Origin: Enchytraeus crypticus
Taxonomy: Eukaryota > Annelida > Clitellata > Enchytraeida > Enchytraeidae
DNA: 64,000 nt
Reading direction: 5' to 3'
Assembly (NCBI GenBank): GCA_905160935.1
Contig: CAJHZI010000073.1
Coordinates: 62,001-126,000, forward strand
Shown: piece after piece, positions 42,961-55,557 of the stretch
Layout of the letters: each line of letters starts with the position of its first letter
How positions within the stretch are numbered: the first letter of the stretch is position 1
Translations under genes and position numbers: made by a program
Notes under the pieces: generated by a model
Databases searched by the model: none
Told to the model about the DNA's origin: nothing
Seen by the model: the letters and a program-made list of their open reading frames with translations, nothing else

Positions 42961-44679
42961 GTCTGCTAGGTTTAAATATTTCGGACCTGAATTAATTATT
43001 AGGTAGTAGACAGTGAATTGTTATCTTTTAACTATAGCTTTCGTGTAGGAGTACTGACTGCTATTTGGATGGTGCTAAAGATGGTGTACAATTGCGCTAC
43101 GCACTGTTGCACTGAAAATCTACGCAGGGCTTAAAGTGGTGGATTCGCGGTGGTTCTCCGAATTGTGCCATCGGGTTTGAGGTGTTACGGGCCTAAACTA
43201 TTTAAGTTGGCAACGGTTCGCAAAAATATTCGGGCGAATTTTGCTGTTTATATAATAATGGAAATGCTAAAGGATCGAATGTTGGCAAAGTATATGGAGC
43301 AGGTCATTGATGGTGGAAGAACGGCTTGTGCTTTTATATAATCGTTGTCTAATGGTATCGGCATTATTCCAGTTGGCACAGCTGAAATACATTACGAATT
43401 ACTTTGTTAAAGAATAATGAAAGTCATTATGTTGCTGTCATTAATGTTCAATGAACTTTCGCGGAAAAATCTCTTTAATTATTTCTAAATCAGTATTCCA
43501 TTCTAAACTGAATTTACGATTCTCTTGACTTCTGATATGTCGGCTTTATCAGTTACCAGCAATATTTTATTATTCTCTTCGACGTTCCTCTATACAAATT
43601 CTCTGGATTATGGCTGCAGTTTCTTCGTTGCAAACATATTCCTGTTCTCCTTTAGAGCTCAAGATTCTAATTTGAGCTCAAAATTGTTTGCTAACATGAG
43701 CGTTAACAAACAAGTCATCTATGAATATTAAACATTTATCAATAAAAACACCTACGGGTAAAAATAAAATTATTATACCGGTAAAGCGATAAAATGGTCA
43801 AAAATGAAATGGTCAGAAATTAAATGGATAAACGATGATTTGATATGGCAGGTAAGCGGGTAATAAGTAACAGGTAATTAATTAACAAATAAGGTAATAT
43901 GAAAACTAAGGAAATAAGTAGTCTAATTTGCAACGTCAAAAGTTTACCTAGTAGACAATAGATAGCAATGTAAGTCAAAGTATATAATATGTATTAATAT
44001 TAAATATGTCTGATGAAATTGTAAAGCTAATATCGTGATGTTAATATTGTTTAAACCGTGTCGTTGTCTGATTTATTCATTTATAGTTGCATGCTCCAAT
44101 AAGCATTAAGCCTACTTAAACACTGATATCTGAAACAATCGTAATATTTCCTTTCTATTACGTATTTCTGTATACAGTACCAGCAATTCTACCTATTCCG
44201 AAGGTTCGATTTTTCAGCCAATTTAACTATTTGTCAGGGTTGGTTCCTAACAAGATACCGTCGTTCTTGACATATCAGGAAAAGGAAATATCCAAAGATA
44301 TTCACTAGTCCAGGACCAGATTCAAATCTCAAGACAAATAAAAAGTGGGAGAGCTTATGAAATACTTAATGTTCTAATTATTAGAATATCTATTAAGAAA
44401 CATCGAAACAACTACAGAAATAGTTATTAATTATAGGAATATAAATTCCTTAATGTTTTCTTTTATTGTATATAAAACATATCAAGTGGCTAACAAGTTA
44501 GAACAAATCGAACGAAGTGAGTATATAATTAAACTATCCTAAGTTAATATTAATAACAATAATAATGTTGTTAATAAATAAACAAATATTAAGAACGTTA
44601 ATTCATAGTTACTATATCAGTTCTTCATAACATTCAGACTAATACAGTCTATCACATAATAAACTAAATATAATTTTCA
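42961..44679. other. intergenic sequence, nothing recognised
   Basis: Two short open frames (43150-43341 and 43525-43731) have no recognisable motif and no splice or promoter support. Repeats were not identified. Confidence 0.45.
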
Positions 44680-44734
44680 ATCAATAAGAATTTAACGTCC
44701 GGTTCCTCGCCATAAGGCAATGTCAGGGACGTCA
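44680..44734 (-). mobile_element. solo L2 3' stem-loop
   Basis: On + CAATCAATAAGAATTTAACG-TCCGG, CGCCATAAGGCAATGTCAGG and GACGTC. It is the last ~50 bp of the L2 with a very short tail. Confidence 0.85.
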
Positions 44735-45274
44735 CAGAGAGATATGCCTTACCTATGCTAATTACACGAGTTTTGTTCAACACTAATATATCAGCAAACA
44801 GAGCAATCCTAATAGAATTCCAAAAGAAAGCTGGTCTCAAATTTACCCTCCACCAAATGAGTCGTTACCCATGTACAAATTACTTGAATTTACTGGCCGT
44901 TTCTAAATCTCTAAGATTTAGTTTACTTTAACATTCTGCCTCGGTCTCGTATTACACGAACTATAGTCTCTGATCAGGAAACTTGTTCATCCGTTTGAAA
45001 CTTTGCTGAACCGTTTCTTATAGGTCTTAAACGGGACCCTATACGAGAACTCTGTGGCCGTAACTTGTAATACCTAAGGTCTCTCATATCTCCTCAACTT
45101 CCTGGTACGCACAATTATTAATTAAATCAGAGTCGGCCAAAATTAATGATGCTTGCCCCCCTACCCACAAGGGTCACTACACTTGAGCCCCTCCCAACAC
45201 GACGGGTTTCAAAAGCTAGGCAAATAATTGTATAGCAAAACTTCTGAGACAAAGGAAAAGTCTATAGGATGAAG
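44735..45274. other. intergenic sequence, nothing recognised
   Basis: No gene or element recognised. Confidence 0.4.
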
Positions 45275-45278
45275 GCTA

Positions 45279-45325
<47 letters not shown>

Positions 45326-45351
45326 TATATATATATATATTCTATATATAT

Positions 45352-45383
<32 letters not shown>

Positions 45384-45462
45384 TCTCCTCACCACATTTA
45401 TTTTGCAGATTGGTCTGGGTGAATTGATGTGTAGTGATGTGTGCTGTTGGGTGAATTATATG

Positions 45463-45505
<43 letters not shown>

Positions 45506-45525
45506 TATATATATATTTCTTGGGG
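45275..45525. repeat. two (TA)n microsatellites
   Basis: 45281-45394 and 45469-45520, separated by about 75 bp of unique sequence. Tyrosine/isoleucine-rich frames across them are artefacts. Confidence 0.95.
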
Positions 45526-46517
45526 GATATGCTTTTTGACGAGGTGGGCAGATGGTATATCACGACAAAAATGAAAGCCCCCAGTCCCGTGCACCCCTTA
45601 AATGGGGAGGGGGTGGTAAGAATCCCACGGCTAGTCGGCACCTTGTGTGCCCCACTGTCAGGTGGTGTTCTACCTCAACGGGCTGACCACACCTGAAACG
45701 GACGCTAAAACCCTTAAATGTAGGCCTACTGAACTATTCAAGGGATTCGCATCTAACCTCGTAATTAAACTACACTCTAATCTAAAGACCCCGACCTCAC
45801 GGATTTACTAACAGACTACGTACGGTATTTAATATTAATGATTTTAATTTAAACTAAAAAATCGAATTTAATACAGATCAAGAAAATAAAGAAATATCCA
45901 AATAGATAATATCAACGAAAAGCTAAGTAAGTTCAAATTGACTGTCCTTATGATGAATCCGAAATATTCACATAAACATTTAACTCGTAGCACTAAAACA
46001 ACTTTACATATTATAAAATCAACGAAAATACAATGCCTAGCTCTATCTAATTAACGCTTCAAAACATAAATTCCACTATGGAAATGCTAACTGATTATTT
46101 CCTCAATAACTGCGTTAGTATATTGAGTATATACTTTAATCGAACTTCGCGAACTCTTTCCTTTGATCAATTATTGATCAACCTAATCTTGGATATCACT
46201 TAGTGATTATCCAACACTGTTCTGCAACAGTCTATTCTAATTCTTTCGATCCTTCTAATCCTCTATCCAAACTAACACGTGGAATCTCATCTACCACTTC
46301 CTCTCGTGACCTTCACCTTTTTCTTTTCTCAACAAACTCTCGTAGCTCCGCCCACTCTCGTGACGTCAGGCTAACCATAAGCTTAACTAACCTCTAAGCT
46401 CCTTAATAATAAAAATAATAAAATCAGTCAAAATAATATTATATAACCTACCATATATATAAATAATATAAGTAATCTTACTATACAAAATATCAGGGCA
46501 TAATTCCCTGACACCCA
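45526..46517. other. intergenic sequence, nothing firmly recognised
   Basis: A GC-richer block at 45560-45715 (AAATGGGGAGGGGGTGGTAA, CCACTGTCAGGTGGTGTTCT) ends GAAACGGACGCTAAAACC, faintly like the L2 3' end. The rest is AT-rich without features. Confidence 0.4.
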
Positions 46518-49412
46518 CAGATATACCAGGAGGACATTCCGTGCGCCCCAAAAGGATAAGTGTGGGCACATGGAATGTGAGAACTATGAGTGAAAGGGGA
46601 AAGTTAGAAAATGTGAAGAGGGAAATGAAAAGAGGGAAAATAAATGTCCTAGGGATGAGTGAAGTGAGGTGGTACTGGTTGGGAACTGGAGATTTTGAAA
46701 GTGATGGGTACAGTGTTATATACTCAGAAGGAGATAAAAGGGAGAAGGGTGCTGCTGTGATATTGGATAGAAATTTAAGTGAACGCGTAACAAAGGTTCT
46801 GCTGTGCAGTGACAGACTGATGTTAGTGCGGATCAAAGCAGATCCAGTAGATTTGGTGTTTATCCAAATCTACATGCCTACATCAGCCTCAGAGGATGAA
46901 GAAATCGAAGCGATGTAAAGATTAAAGGCCACAGATCAGGTGATAGTTATGGGGGATTGTAACGCGGTGGTGGGTGAAGGGAGAGATGGAAATGAAGTTA
47001 GGGAATATGGTCTAGGAAATAGAAATGAGAGAGGACAGAAATTGGTTGACTTTTGCAATAGAATGCGATTAGGGGTGAACAACACTTGGTTCGAACATGA
47101 AAAGAGAAGGCGTTACACGTGGAAGAAACCAGGAAGCACCGGAAACGAGGGAAGATACCAGATAGACTATATTCTGATTAAGCAACGGTACAGGAATAGC
47201 GTAAAGAATTCAAGGGCTTATCCAGGAGTAGATGTTAATTCTGACCACAATCTAGTAATGGCAAAAGTAGGGCTTCAGCTGAAGAAAATGCTTAAGAAGA
47301 AAAGCAGTAAGAGATGGAATTTGAACGGATTGAGCTAGAAAAGAAGTCAGTTTCTGGAAGTAGTTGAAAGAGAAGTTAAGGAAATGAAGGACTACGAAAG
47401 AACAGAGGTAAATGAAAAATGGTGTCTGCTAAAGGAGGCTATTAAAATAGGTGCAAAAGAAGTTTGTGGCTTTCGCAAAGCAAATACAGCTAAAAAACCT
47501 TGGATCACAAGCGAGATGCTAGACAAAGTGGATGAAAGGAGGAAATGGAAAAGTATTGACACCAGTCATGGCCGAAGGAAATATAGAAGCTTAAACAATG
47601 AACTTAGAAGAATTACAGACAAAGCAAAAGATCATTGGTGGAGTGAAAAGTGTGATGATTTTGCAGAATATGATAGAAGAGGGAGATCGGATCTATTATA
47701 CCAGGAAGTCAGGATATTAACAAGAACCGATAAGAAAAAGAAAAGAGATGCAAAGAACATTAGTATAATGGGTAAAGATGGAGAATTGAAGACTGAGCTG
47801 GAAGAAGTAAAAGAAAGATAGAGAGAATATGTACAGGAATTGTATGATAAGGCTGGGAAACCAGTTCAGGAGGATTTTAAAGTAGAAGAAGAAAATAGCA
47901 TAGAAAACGATAAAAGGGACCTCGATTTAATGAAGGAGGAAATTTATTCTCCAATTAACAGTATGAAGAAGGGGAAAGCAGTAGGAATAGATGAAATTCC
48001 AGCAGAATTCTTGAAAATGTTGGAAGGGGAAACACTCAAAAAGTTAATGGAGGTATGTAGAGAAGTGTACAATACAGGTATTTGGCCAGACGACTTTACC
48101 AAGTCAGTGATGATCCCAATTTCCAAAAAGGCCAATGCTGTGGAGTATTCGGATTACAGAACAATCAGTTTAATACCTCATGCATCGAAGATCTTATTAA
48201 AGATAGTAAATAATCGCCTTCAGTCGAAAGCAGAGATGATACTCAGCAAGACACAATTTGGTTTTAGGAAAGGATGCGGCACAAGAGAAGCAATAGAGGT
48301 AATACGTGTTCTTTGTGAAAGAAGCTTAGAATATGGAAATGACGTTTTTGTATGCTTTGTAGACTTCGAGAAGGCCTTTGACAGGATTGATTGGATAACG
48401 ATGATGAATATCTTGAAAGGAATAGGAATTGACTGAAGAGACAGAAGACTAATTTTGAACTTGTAGATTAAGCAAAGAGCAGTAATCAAAATCCAACAAG
48501 AATACTCAGAAGAAGGCGAAATAGGACGGGAAGTAAGACAAGGTTGTAGCATTTCGCGCTGCTTCTTAACATTTACGCTGAGGCAATGATGGAGGCAGCC
48601 TTGGCAGACATGGAAGAAGGAATAAAAGTAGGAGGGAAATTGTTACAAGATGTACGATTTGCAGATGACCAAGGAATGGTAGCGGGTAGCGAGATTGGAC
48701 TGAAGAAGATAATGGATAGGCTGAATGATACGGCTTTGAGATATGGCATGAAGATTAATATGAAAAAGACGAAGGTTATGAGAGTGTCCAATAATAAAGG
48801 TGAAGTTAATATCACAATAAATGGTACGAAATTAGAACAGGTAAGGAGTTTCAAATATTTGGGTCATACTATAACCAATGACGGGAAATGTGAGACTGAA
48901 GTATGCAGTAGGATTGCACAAGCAAAAGCGGCCTTCGGTAGTAGAAAAGAACTATTAACAAAATGTTTGAAGAAAGATACAAAGATAAAGATAGTGAACT
49001 TGATTTGGAACACACTATTGTATGGATGTGAGATATGGACCTTAAGGAAGGTAGATATTACGAAACTGGAGGAGTTGGAAATGTGGATTTGGAGAAGAAT
49101 GGAGAGGATTAGCTGGACTCAAAAGGTTACAAATGAGGAAATTCTGGAGAGACTTGGCACAGATAGACAGTTGATAAATGTATTTAGAAATAGGAAGAAG
49201 AGTTGGATAGGACACATTTTGAGGGGGGAAGGTCTATTAAAAGAGGTCATAGAAGGTAGAATGGAAAGAAAAAGAGGCAGGGGCAGGCCGAGATTAGGTA
49301 TGTTAGATGATTTAAAGACCCACTCATATGTGGAAATGAAGAGGAAGACGGAAGACAGAGAAGAGTGGAGGCGTTATATACCATGGACCTGCCAGTAGGC
49401 AGTGCACTAATA
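46518..49412 (+). mobile_element. RTE (BovB-like) LINE, nearly full length, copy A10
   Basis: It starts with the CAGATATACCA leader shared with 8355 and ends AGGCAGTGCACTAATAGAGA at 49395-49414, followed by TA repeats. At about 2.9 kb it holds the whole endonuclease-RT polyprotein (next entry) in one orientation. A second 3' fragment of the same family follows at 49605. It is the reference for the other copies here. The BovB-like assignment rests on domain order and motif wording. Confidence 0.9.
46541..49398 (+). pseudogene. endonuclease-reverse transcriptase of RTE copy A10, broken
   Basis: The protein order is AP-endonuclease (VGTWNVRTMSERGKL, VMGDCNAVVGEGRDGNE, YQIDYILIKQRYRN, VNSDHNLVMAKV), linker, RT (EFLKMLEGETLKKL, SDYRTISLIPHASKILLKIV, FGFRKGCGTREAI, CFVDFEKAFDRIDW, RFADDQGMVAGSE) and C-terminal part (MWIWRRMERISW, YIPWTCQ). 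The open pieces 46541-46918, 46940-47338, 47384-47821 and 47840-48436 share one frame, separated by stops TAA 46916, TAG 47336, TAG 47819 and TGA 48434. A further TAG lies at 48464. A one-base deletion near 48560 shifts to the frame of 48586-49398. The start is GTG where copy A3 has ATG. A short in-frame deletion near 46915 removed several codons. The catalytic FADD is intact, so decay is moderate. Confidence 0.9.
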
Positions 49413-49590
49413 GAGATATATATATATATATACAGTATATATATACATGTATAGATATATATATTTATAATATATATATACAGTATATATATATATATAT
49501 AAGTATATATATATATATATACATGTATATATATATATATATGTACAGTATATATATATATATATATACATGTATAGTTATACATAAATA
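49412..49590. repeat. (TA)n microsatellite with ACAGTA/ACATG breaks
   Basis: Directly continues the GA/TA tail of the RTE copy and contains repeated TATATACAGTATATATATAC blocks. Confidence 0.95.
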
Positions 49591-49599
49591 GATATTTAT

Positions 49600-50062
49600 G
49601 TCACACAAAGATAAAGATAGTGAAAACTTTGGTTTGGACCACGCTAGTTTATGGATGTGAAACATGGACGTAAGGAAGGCAGATAGTAGGAAACTGCAGG
49701 TATTGAAAATGTCGATTTTCAGAAGAATGGAGAGGATTAGCTGGACTCAAAAGGTTAAAAATGAGGAAGTTCTGGAGAGAGTTAGTAAAGGTAGACATTT
49801 GATAAATTTGTTAAGAAATAGGAAGAAAGATTAGATTGGACACATTCTTGAGGGGGGAGTCTACTAATAGAGGTCATAGAAGGCAGAAGGAAAGAAAATG
49901 AAGGCAGAGGCAGGCCGAGATTAGGATGTTAGATGATTTAAATATTGTATGTGGACAATCATATGTGGACATGAAGAAGAAAGCGGAAGACTGAGAAGCG
50001 TGGAGGCGTTATATACCATGGACCTGCCAGTAGGCAGTGCACTAAGAGAGAGAGAGAGAGAT
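49600..50062 (+). mobile_element. RTE (BovB-like) 3' fragment, copy A11
   Basis: From TKIKIVKTLVWTTLVYGCET, through RMERISWTQKVKNEEVLERV, to an EAWRRYIPWTCQ-type end and AGGCAGTGCACTAAGAGAGA with a (GA)n tail. Several frameshifts. It is tandem with, and in the same orientation as, the long copy. Confidence 0.88.
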
Positions 50063-50464
50063 AATAACATCCAATACTAGACCGAGTAATTTTAAGAATC
50101 AATTTTCTTACATAAATGTAATAAAAAGGGGAACAGTAAACCATCTTTATGTACTACATTGCTGAATTGAAAAGTATTGGAGACTGCATTTGCCATTTAA
50201 CCGCAGAATTATGATGACTGTATCAAAAATCCAGAACTCATGTCACCAAAAAGCAACCAGTTGAAGGCCTACCGCTTAGTAACTTTGGAAAAGTTAATAA
50301 AACTAACGAACGTATGACTACAATTACTTTTATAATGCTCTATGCCTATTTGAGAATGTACATTTAGCACTTGAATTATTTTTCTTGAAACAATAAAGTA
50401 AACACGCATTATAGTGAATAATCAACTATGTTGATATTTATCACTTTTTAATATCACATGTTTG

Positions 50465-50632
50465 AGCCGTTAGGCTATTTAGACTATTTTCCGTATAACC
50501 AGTCCGGTGAATATCCGAGATTTTACTCTCAGATCAGCGCGGCCGGGATTCGAACCCACGAGGGTTCAATTCACCTCAGGATTCGTCATTTAAAACTTCA
50601 TGACGTTACCACTACGCTATTTAGACATTCTA
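50465..50632 (-). mobile_element. tRNA-like SINE or tRNA pseudogene of a second type
   Basis: On - there is an A-box TAGCGTAGTGGTAACG (about 50623-50608) and a B-box GGTTCGAATCC (about 50559-50549). Between them lie a GTCAT/ATGAC stem and a TGAGG/CCTCG pair like a long variable arm, as in Ser/Leu-type tRNAs. Arms are imperfect and a ~70-bp body follows, so a SINE is favoured over a functional tRNA. It differs from the other SINE family in this window. Confidence 0.55.
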
Positions 50633-50879
50633 AATGTAAATATAATAGACAATGTAAGAGAATAATGACTTTTCTTGAAATAAAACTGATGAGCATCAGA
50701 ATCATCACCCAAAACAATACAATCAAATAATGTGGACTCAAATATTTTCTATATTGAATTCGATAAAGCTATTTCACGAAAATTATTGACTTCAGATATA
50801 ATCTTGCTATTATCCTTGAGCAATGAGCAATGGTAATAGAGCAGTATCCGAAAAGGCCTATGGAACATTCCCAAACTTA

Positions 50880-51200
50880 AGAAGCATAGGCCTTATTAAA
50901 TAGAAATTAAAAACCTAGATAGGCCTATGCGATTAGCATCAAAACTAAATGCTTCAATAAGGACTCCATCAAGACCAGATGCCTTGCCGTTTTTCATTTT
51001 ACTCAGAGCAGCAACAACATGAAACACGTGAAAAGAGCAAATTATTAGATTAAATACACCCGTCAAAATTAGTAAGTCTTTCCTCAAGTAAATGTTCTAA
51101 ATTGGAGCTGATAGCCTACACGATTATAAAGATCATCTGAATTATCTTTCCAAGTGTTAACAATATTTGCAGCTTTAGAAGCCCAGCCAATATTCTACAT
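50880..51200 (-). mobile_element. possible non-LTR RT fragment
   Basis: The open frame 51087-50896 includes ALSKMKNGKASGLDGVLIEA-F, the K-x-x-KA-x-G-x-DG-x-x-x-E block at the start of many RT domains. No later RT blocks follow. Low confidence. Confidence 0.45.
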
Positions 51201-52994
51201 TGGAAGTCTACATGTACACTGGAATCTGCATTATTCCCTTATTAATTTTAGCAATTTCTGACTAGAAATTATCAGTATTGTTACTGGCTAGACTGCTAGC
51301 TAATACTCTAGATAATTTACGCGTATAATTTGCTTGGCAGCGCAACATGCAGTCCTATACTTTGTGGGCAGTAGCACACTGTGCACAGTATAATATTTAA
51401 TAGGATTCCCTAGGCCTAAAGCCTAAGGCCGGCTTTCACCATATAAATTCGTCCCACCATACAAATGCGTCCCTGTATTGAATTTATATTCCAAATTATT
51501 ATGGACGGGCTAAGGACAATTTTACAGATATTGTCGAACAAAGTGAGTATTTTATATAATATATTTTAGGTACATATTTAATTTAAGTCATGTATTTCTG
51601 TGGAATGCCGAAAACGGCTTTCCTAGAAGGACACCGACGATTATTCTTTTAAAAGAAGTGCTGTATCCTATAACAGCTCAGGAGTGCTAGCAGCAGTCGG
51701 TTGTTTATCAGCTGTGTCGAGAAGCTCATTGACTCTGACAGCGACCAGGATGCACCAATAGCTAGATGTCGTTCAATCTATCGGACTGTCTTGAAGTGAA
51801 AGTAGACTTTCATTTGCAGTCAATCTACTTGTATCTCTTCAGGTAATGATAATGATTCGCAACTGTTATCAGTTATTAATGTCTATATGAATGACAAAAG
51901 CGCGGGTCATAAATACAAGCATCTGTGCTGTCTGACTCAGTGTGCTGTTAAAAATAATTTAATAATAAATTATTGCGTGTATTATATGGACCTTTAAATG
52001 AATTATATAGAATACAACCTTCATGAATACTTTAATAATAAAAACAACTATATTCTACGAAATATTTTGTTTAGTATGTCAGTTCGTCAGTACATATTAG
52101 GACTAGCTACATCTCTCTCTTCTCTATCTCTTTCGAATAGTTTACCAAGTGGCAAAACAAAGGTACATATTCTTACTAAGAGTGCCACGCAAAGTGTATC
52201 ACGCTCGGTAGGGGCACTCTCAGCGGACTAGCGGGCCCGGGGAGGGGATCTCGAGGTCCGGACTCCCTCTCCCAGCTATGACCTACTCAAGTCAAAATCG
52301 ACAGAATTCTATAAGTTTTTTAATTGCGTGGGAAACTTACGTTGGTTATTTTCTGCCACAGTCCGCTTTGATTATAAATTTTTAGTCTTTGAGACATTTA
52401 AATTCAACCATTATACATGCATATTATTTGCGGATTGTTAAATTCTTTACATATTCTATCTAAATATACTAAAAGTAAACTCGTACTTTATGTTTAAAAC
52501 ATACAAAATCTATGCGAGTCTGGGTCTAGTAATATCTTTACCTAAAAGTGTATGATAATATTTCTCAAATCATAATATTCTAATTTTTTAAATTTAATGC
52601 TACAAAATAAGTTACAAAAATAATGCCAGTACAATCTACAAATGTAACTTTTGTCTTGATAGATCTGTAATTTCATGCATTATGTTTATTTTAGTTCAGT
52701 TTACTCTCTGATAAGAGATGAAAATCTTAGACATTCACGGAAAATTTAATGGTAACCTAAGTAAATAATTTACTAACGTCAAATTTGCTAATGATTTAAA
52801 CGTACATGCAAGTGTTTAGTAAAGTAGACACAATAAATGATGATTATAATTATTATCACAACACTTTGTGCTTACATTTTCAAATATAGGTCTAATTTGT
52901 ATTTATTTATTAGTAATGAATTTTTCAATTATTTTATATTACAAATAAGCGATTTAAAATACTGTTCCGATTGAGCCACAAACATTCTTCTCTA
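51201..52994. other. intergenic sequence, nothing recognised
   Basis: One GC-rich patch (about 52195-52275, CTAGCGGGCCCGGGGAGGGG) stands out in AT-rich DNA; no gene or promoter can be argued from it. Confidence 0.4.
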
Positions 52995-53225
52995 ACATCG
53001 TCGTCATCATCATCATCTTCCCTTAAATCCCAATTTCACCAGGGTCGGGGTACGAATAGACTTTTTCCAGTCCTCTCTGTCCCACACCATATCATCAGTC
53101 AATCCTTTATTCATTCCTTTTAAGTTTTTATAGCAATTTCTGGAGCCTAGGCGCTCACCAACCGAATGCCCTCTCTGACGTTGGAAAAATGCACCTCTAA
53201 CAAATTTTCTTTAATTGAAGATCTG
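52995..53225 (-). mobile_element. RTE second lineage 3' end, copy B7
   Basis: On +: CATCATCATCATCTTCCCTT, AAATCCCAATTTCACCAGGG, TCCTCTCTGTCCCACACCAT-ATCATCAGTCAATCC, then AGCAATTTCTGGAGCCTAGG, CCTCTCTGACGTTGG. All are reverse complements of the blocks in B1, B4 and B6. Confidence 0.82.
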
Positions 53226-53889
53226 CCGTGCTTGACGACTGATAGTAATTTAAATTTCTATGAACACTTCTGGTCCAATTAAGCGCATTTGTTTCACTTT
53301 CACTGAAATAGGCCTTCATGCAATAACAAGTAAAGTTATACCTTTTTTGCACAGTAACCCCTTTTTTCATTACTAAATTTCTTATTTTGATAATCCTATA
53401 TTAATAGGCTAATAGATCTCGTGTAATTCTGTTCAAAAGGGCATTTTTGTCATCTTATAAAAATATACTAACGAATTAATTTTTCGATTTGTCCGTCATA
53501 AATCAGAATGCACGATTGTAAACTTCGAACAAAATTTTGATATAGAAGCTTTGACTACTACGGCTAGGACGGTAAAGATTTAATATAGGCCTAACGCCTG
53601 TTTTTTTATGTCGTCGTCTGATGGTTTCTTTTTGCGTTGAGTCTTTTTGGTAAAGAAGCTTCGGGTAGATCTTTAACGATAAAATACGGCACTAATTTTA
53701 ATTGATAGTAATCTGATCGTTCTTATATCGGAACTTCTGTAATTTCTCGTTGAATCTTCTCATGTCTCCTAAGATCCGATATTCCAAAAACAACAAATCT
53801 AGAGAGCGTGGAGGCTTTCTACAAGATGATATCTAAAATGCTCAAAAATGAAAGTCATCAGTAGATGTGAATCTGCGAGACTAGTTCGT
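53226..53889. other. intergenic sequence, nothing recognised
   Basis: No gene or element recognised. Confidence 0.4.
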
Positions 53890-55085
53890 TATATCTTTCT
53901 ATCTTTCGGGTTGCATTCAATCGTTATTATTGATAATTAACGCTCCACTTAACTACCTCTTCTTCGTGGTGTGCCCCAAGGATCTTTACTTGGACCTTTA
54001 CATTTTTCTCTTTATACCACCCCACTCAGTTATGTTTTTGGCAATGATTCAATAAAATTTCACTTCTATGCTGATGATACTCAACTGTACATCTCATTTT
54101 CTAACTCAGAATCTATCTAAAATTACAACACCTTTCATGTGTTCTTAACAAAGTTTATTCATGGTTTTGCTGCAATCCTTCTAAAACCGAATGTCTTTTA
54201 ATTGGCACCCCCAGCAAAGAACCAAAGAAGCTAATCATCCATCTATTTTCAAAATCTTCCTCTTGCTCCTAGTCCCAAGAATAAAAACCTTGGTGTCATA
54301 TATGTTGAAACTCATGACTTCAAATCTCAAATCTCATCTGTCTGTCGTTCATCTTTCTTTCAGATCCTTCAAATCAGAACGATACGGTCTTCTCTCCATA
54401 AAAACTCATTCATTATTCTCGTTAACTCAATAGTTCATTCTTGACTACTGTAATTCATTACTATATGGCCTACCTTTTTCTCTCACGCGTTTGCAACGCG
54501 TTCAGAATTCTCTAGCACGTGTTGTCTGTCGGTCCTCCAGGTTTCAGGCCACCTCTAGTTCCTTGCTTAATAAACTTCATTGGCTTCCTGTACTTCAAAT
54601 AATTAAGTATAAAATTGCTTTGTTAACTTTCAAAACTCCTATCTTTCGTAAACCTTCTTACTTTTTCTGATCTCCTAATCCCATATCAACCTTCTCGTAA
54701 GCTTCGTTCTTCAGATGTCAAACTGCTCAAAATTCCTAATATTCTCACTTCATTAGGTAGACAATCATTTTCTTTCTCAGCTCCTACTGTTTGGAACTCT
54801 CTGCCTCCTGATCTTCGCTCATGTTCTACTATTTTCACTTTGCGTTGTAGATTGAAAACACATCTCTTCCCACCATAGACATTTTTCATCTTGTATGACA
54901 GTTTATTGATCACCGGACCGGCACTGTTTAGGATCTTTTACTTTCTCTTCAGCACATGTTTTTTCAGATCATTTGGGGTGAATCGATTTGTAGTGACATG
55001 TAATGAGGGAACGTCCCTGACATTATCTTTGTATGAGGAAACGGACGTTAAACCTTTACTATTATTATTATTATTACTATTGTAT
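53890..55085 (+). mobile_element. L2-type LINE, 5'-truncated, (ATT)n tail
   Basis: RT and C-terminus across shifting frames: LRGVPQGSLLGPLHFSLYTT (about 53960-54020), FHFYADDTQLYISFSNSES (54059-54115), LHWLPVLQ near 54580, FSAPTVWNSLPPDLRSCSTI and LKTHLFPP stop at 54876. The 3' UTR has the GACGTCCCTGACAT-type stem-loop at 55010-55050 (here AACGTCCCTG...CGGACGTT), then ATT units. It is diverged from the 19.6 and 26.2 kb copies and belongs to the subfamily with the 33.6 kb fragment. Confidence 0.88.
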
Positions 55086-55155
55086 TATTATTATTATTAT
55101 TATTGTTATTATTACTATCAATATTATGTTATTATTATTATTATTATATATTTAT
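55060..55155. repeat. (ATT)n tail junction of two LINEs
   Basis: The ATT tail of the + strand L2 meets the AAT-rich 3' end of the - strand CR1-type LINE, so the two tails are end to end. Confidence 0.85.
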
Positions 55156-55557
55156 TTATTCATTTATTACACGCATTCCACAAGAACTACATGACAAATG
55201 GTCTACAATAGATGAAAAAGCGTATGAACGGAAATAAAGGCCTTGGTGAGGCACTTATATATTCCGAGAAGATAAATCGTAGGAACCAAAATTATATACG
55301 CATTAAAAACATACATCAGATAAATTAAGCAATTTGCGCTTATACCATTGAGTCCCATAAAACAGTTGAGAGACAAATAAAGTTAAAAAATTACTGTGAA
55401 TTATGTGTGAAGTTATACAATCAAAGGACCTTTAATATCACTATCAAATATCTCTTGAATATACTTACATGTAGATGATTTAGAGTAATATAAAAACAAC
55501 AGAATAATGCACTTGGCTAAAAATTGAGCGAGAACAATAATAGGTTAAAATATAATG

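Noticed and set aside
43150-43341. 63-codon frame as a gene
   Set aside because: No motif, no splice context, length expected by chance in 64 kb.
52195-52275. CpG-island-like promoter
   Set aside because: Only about 80 bp, no gene start nearby.
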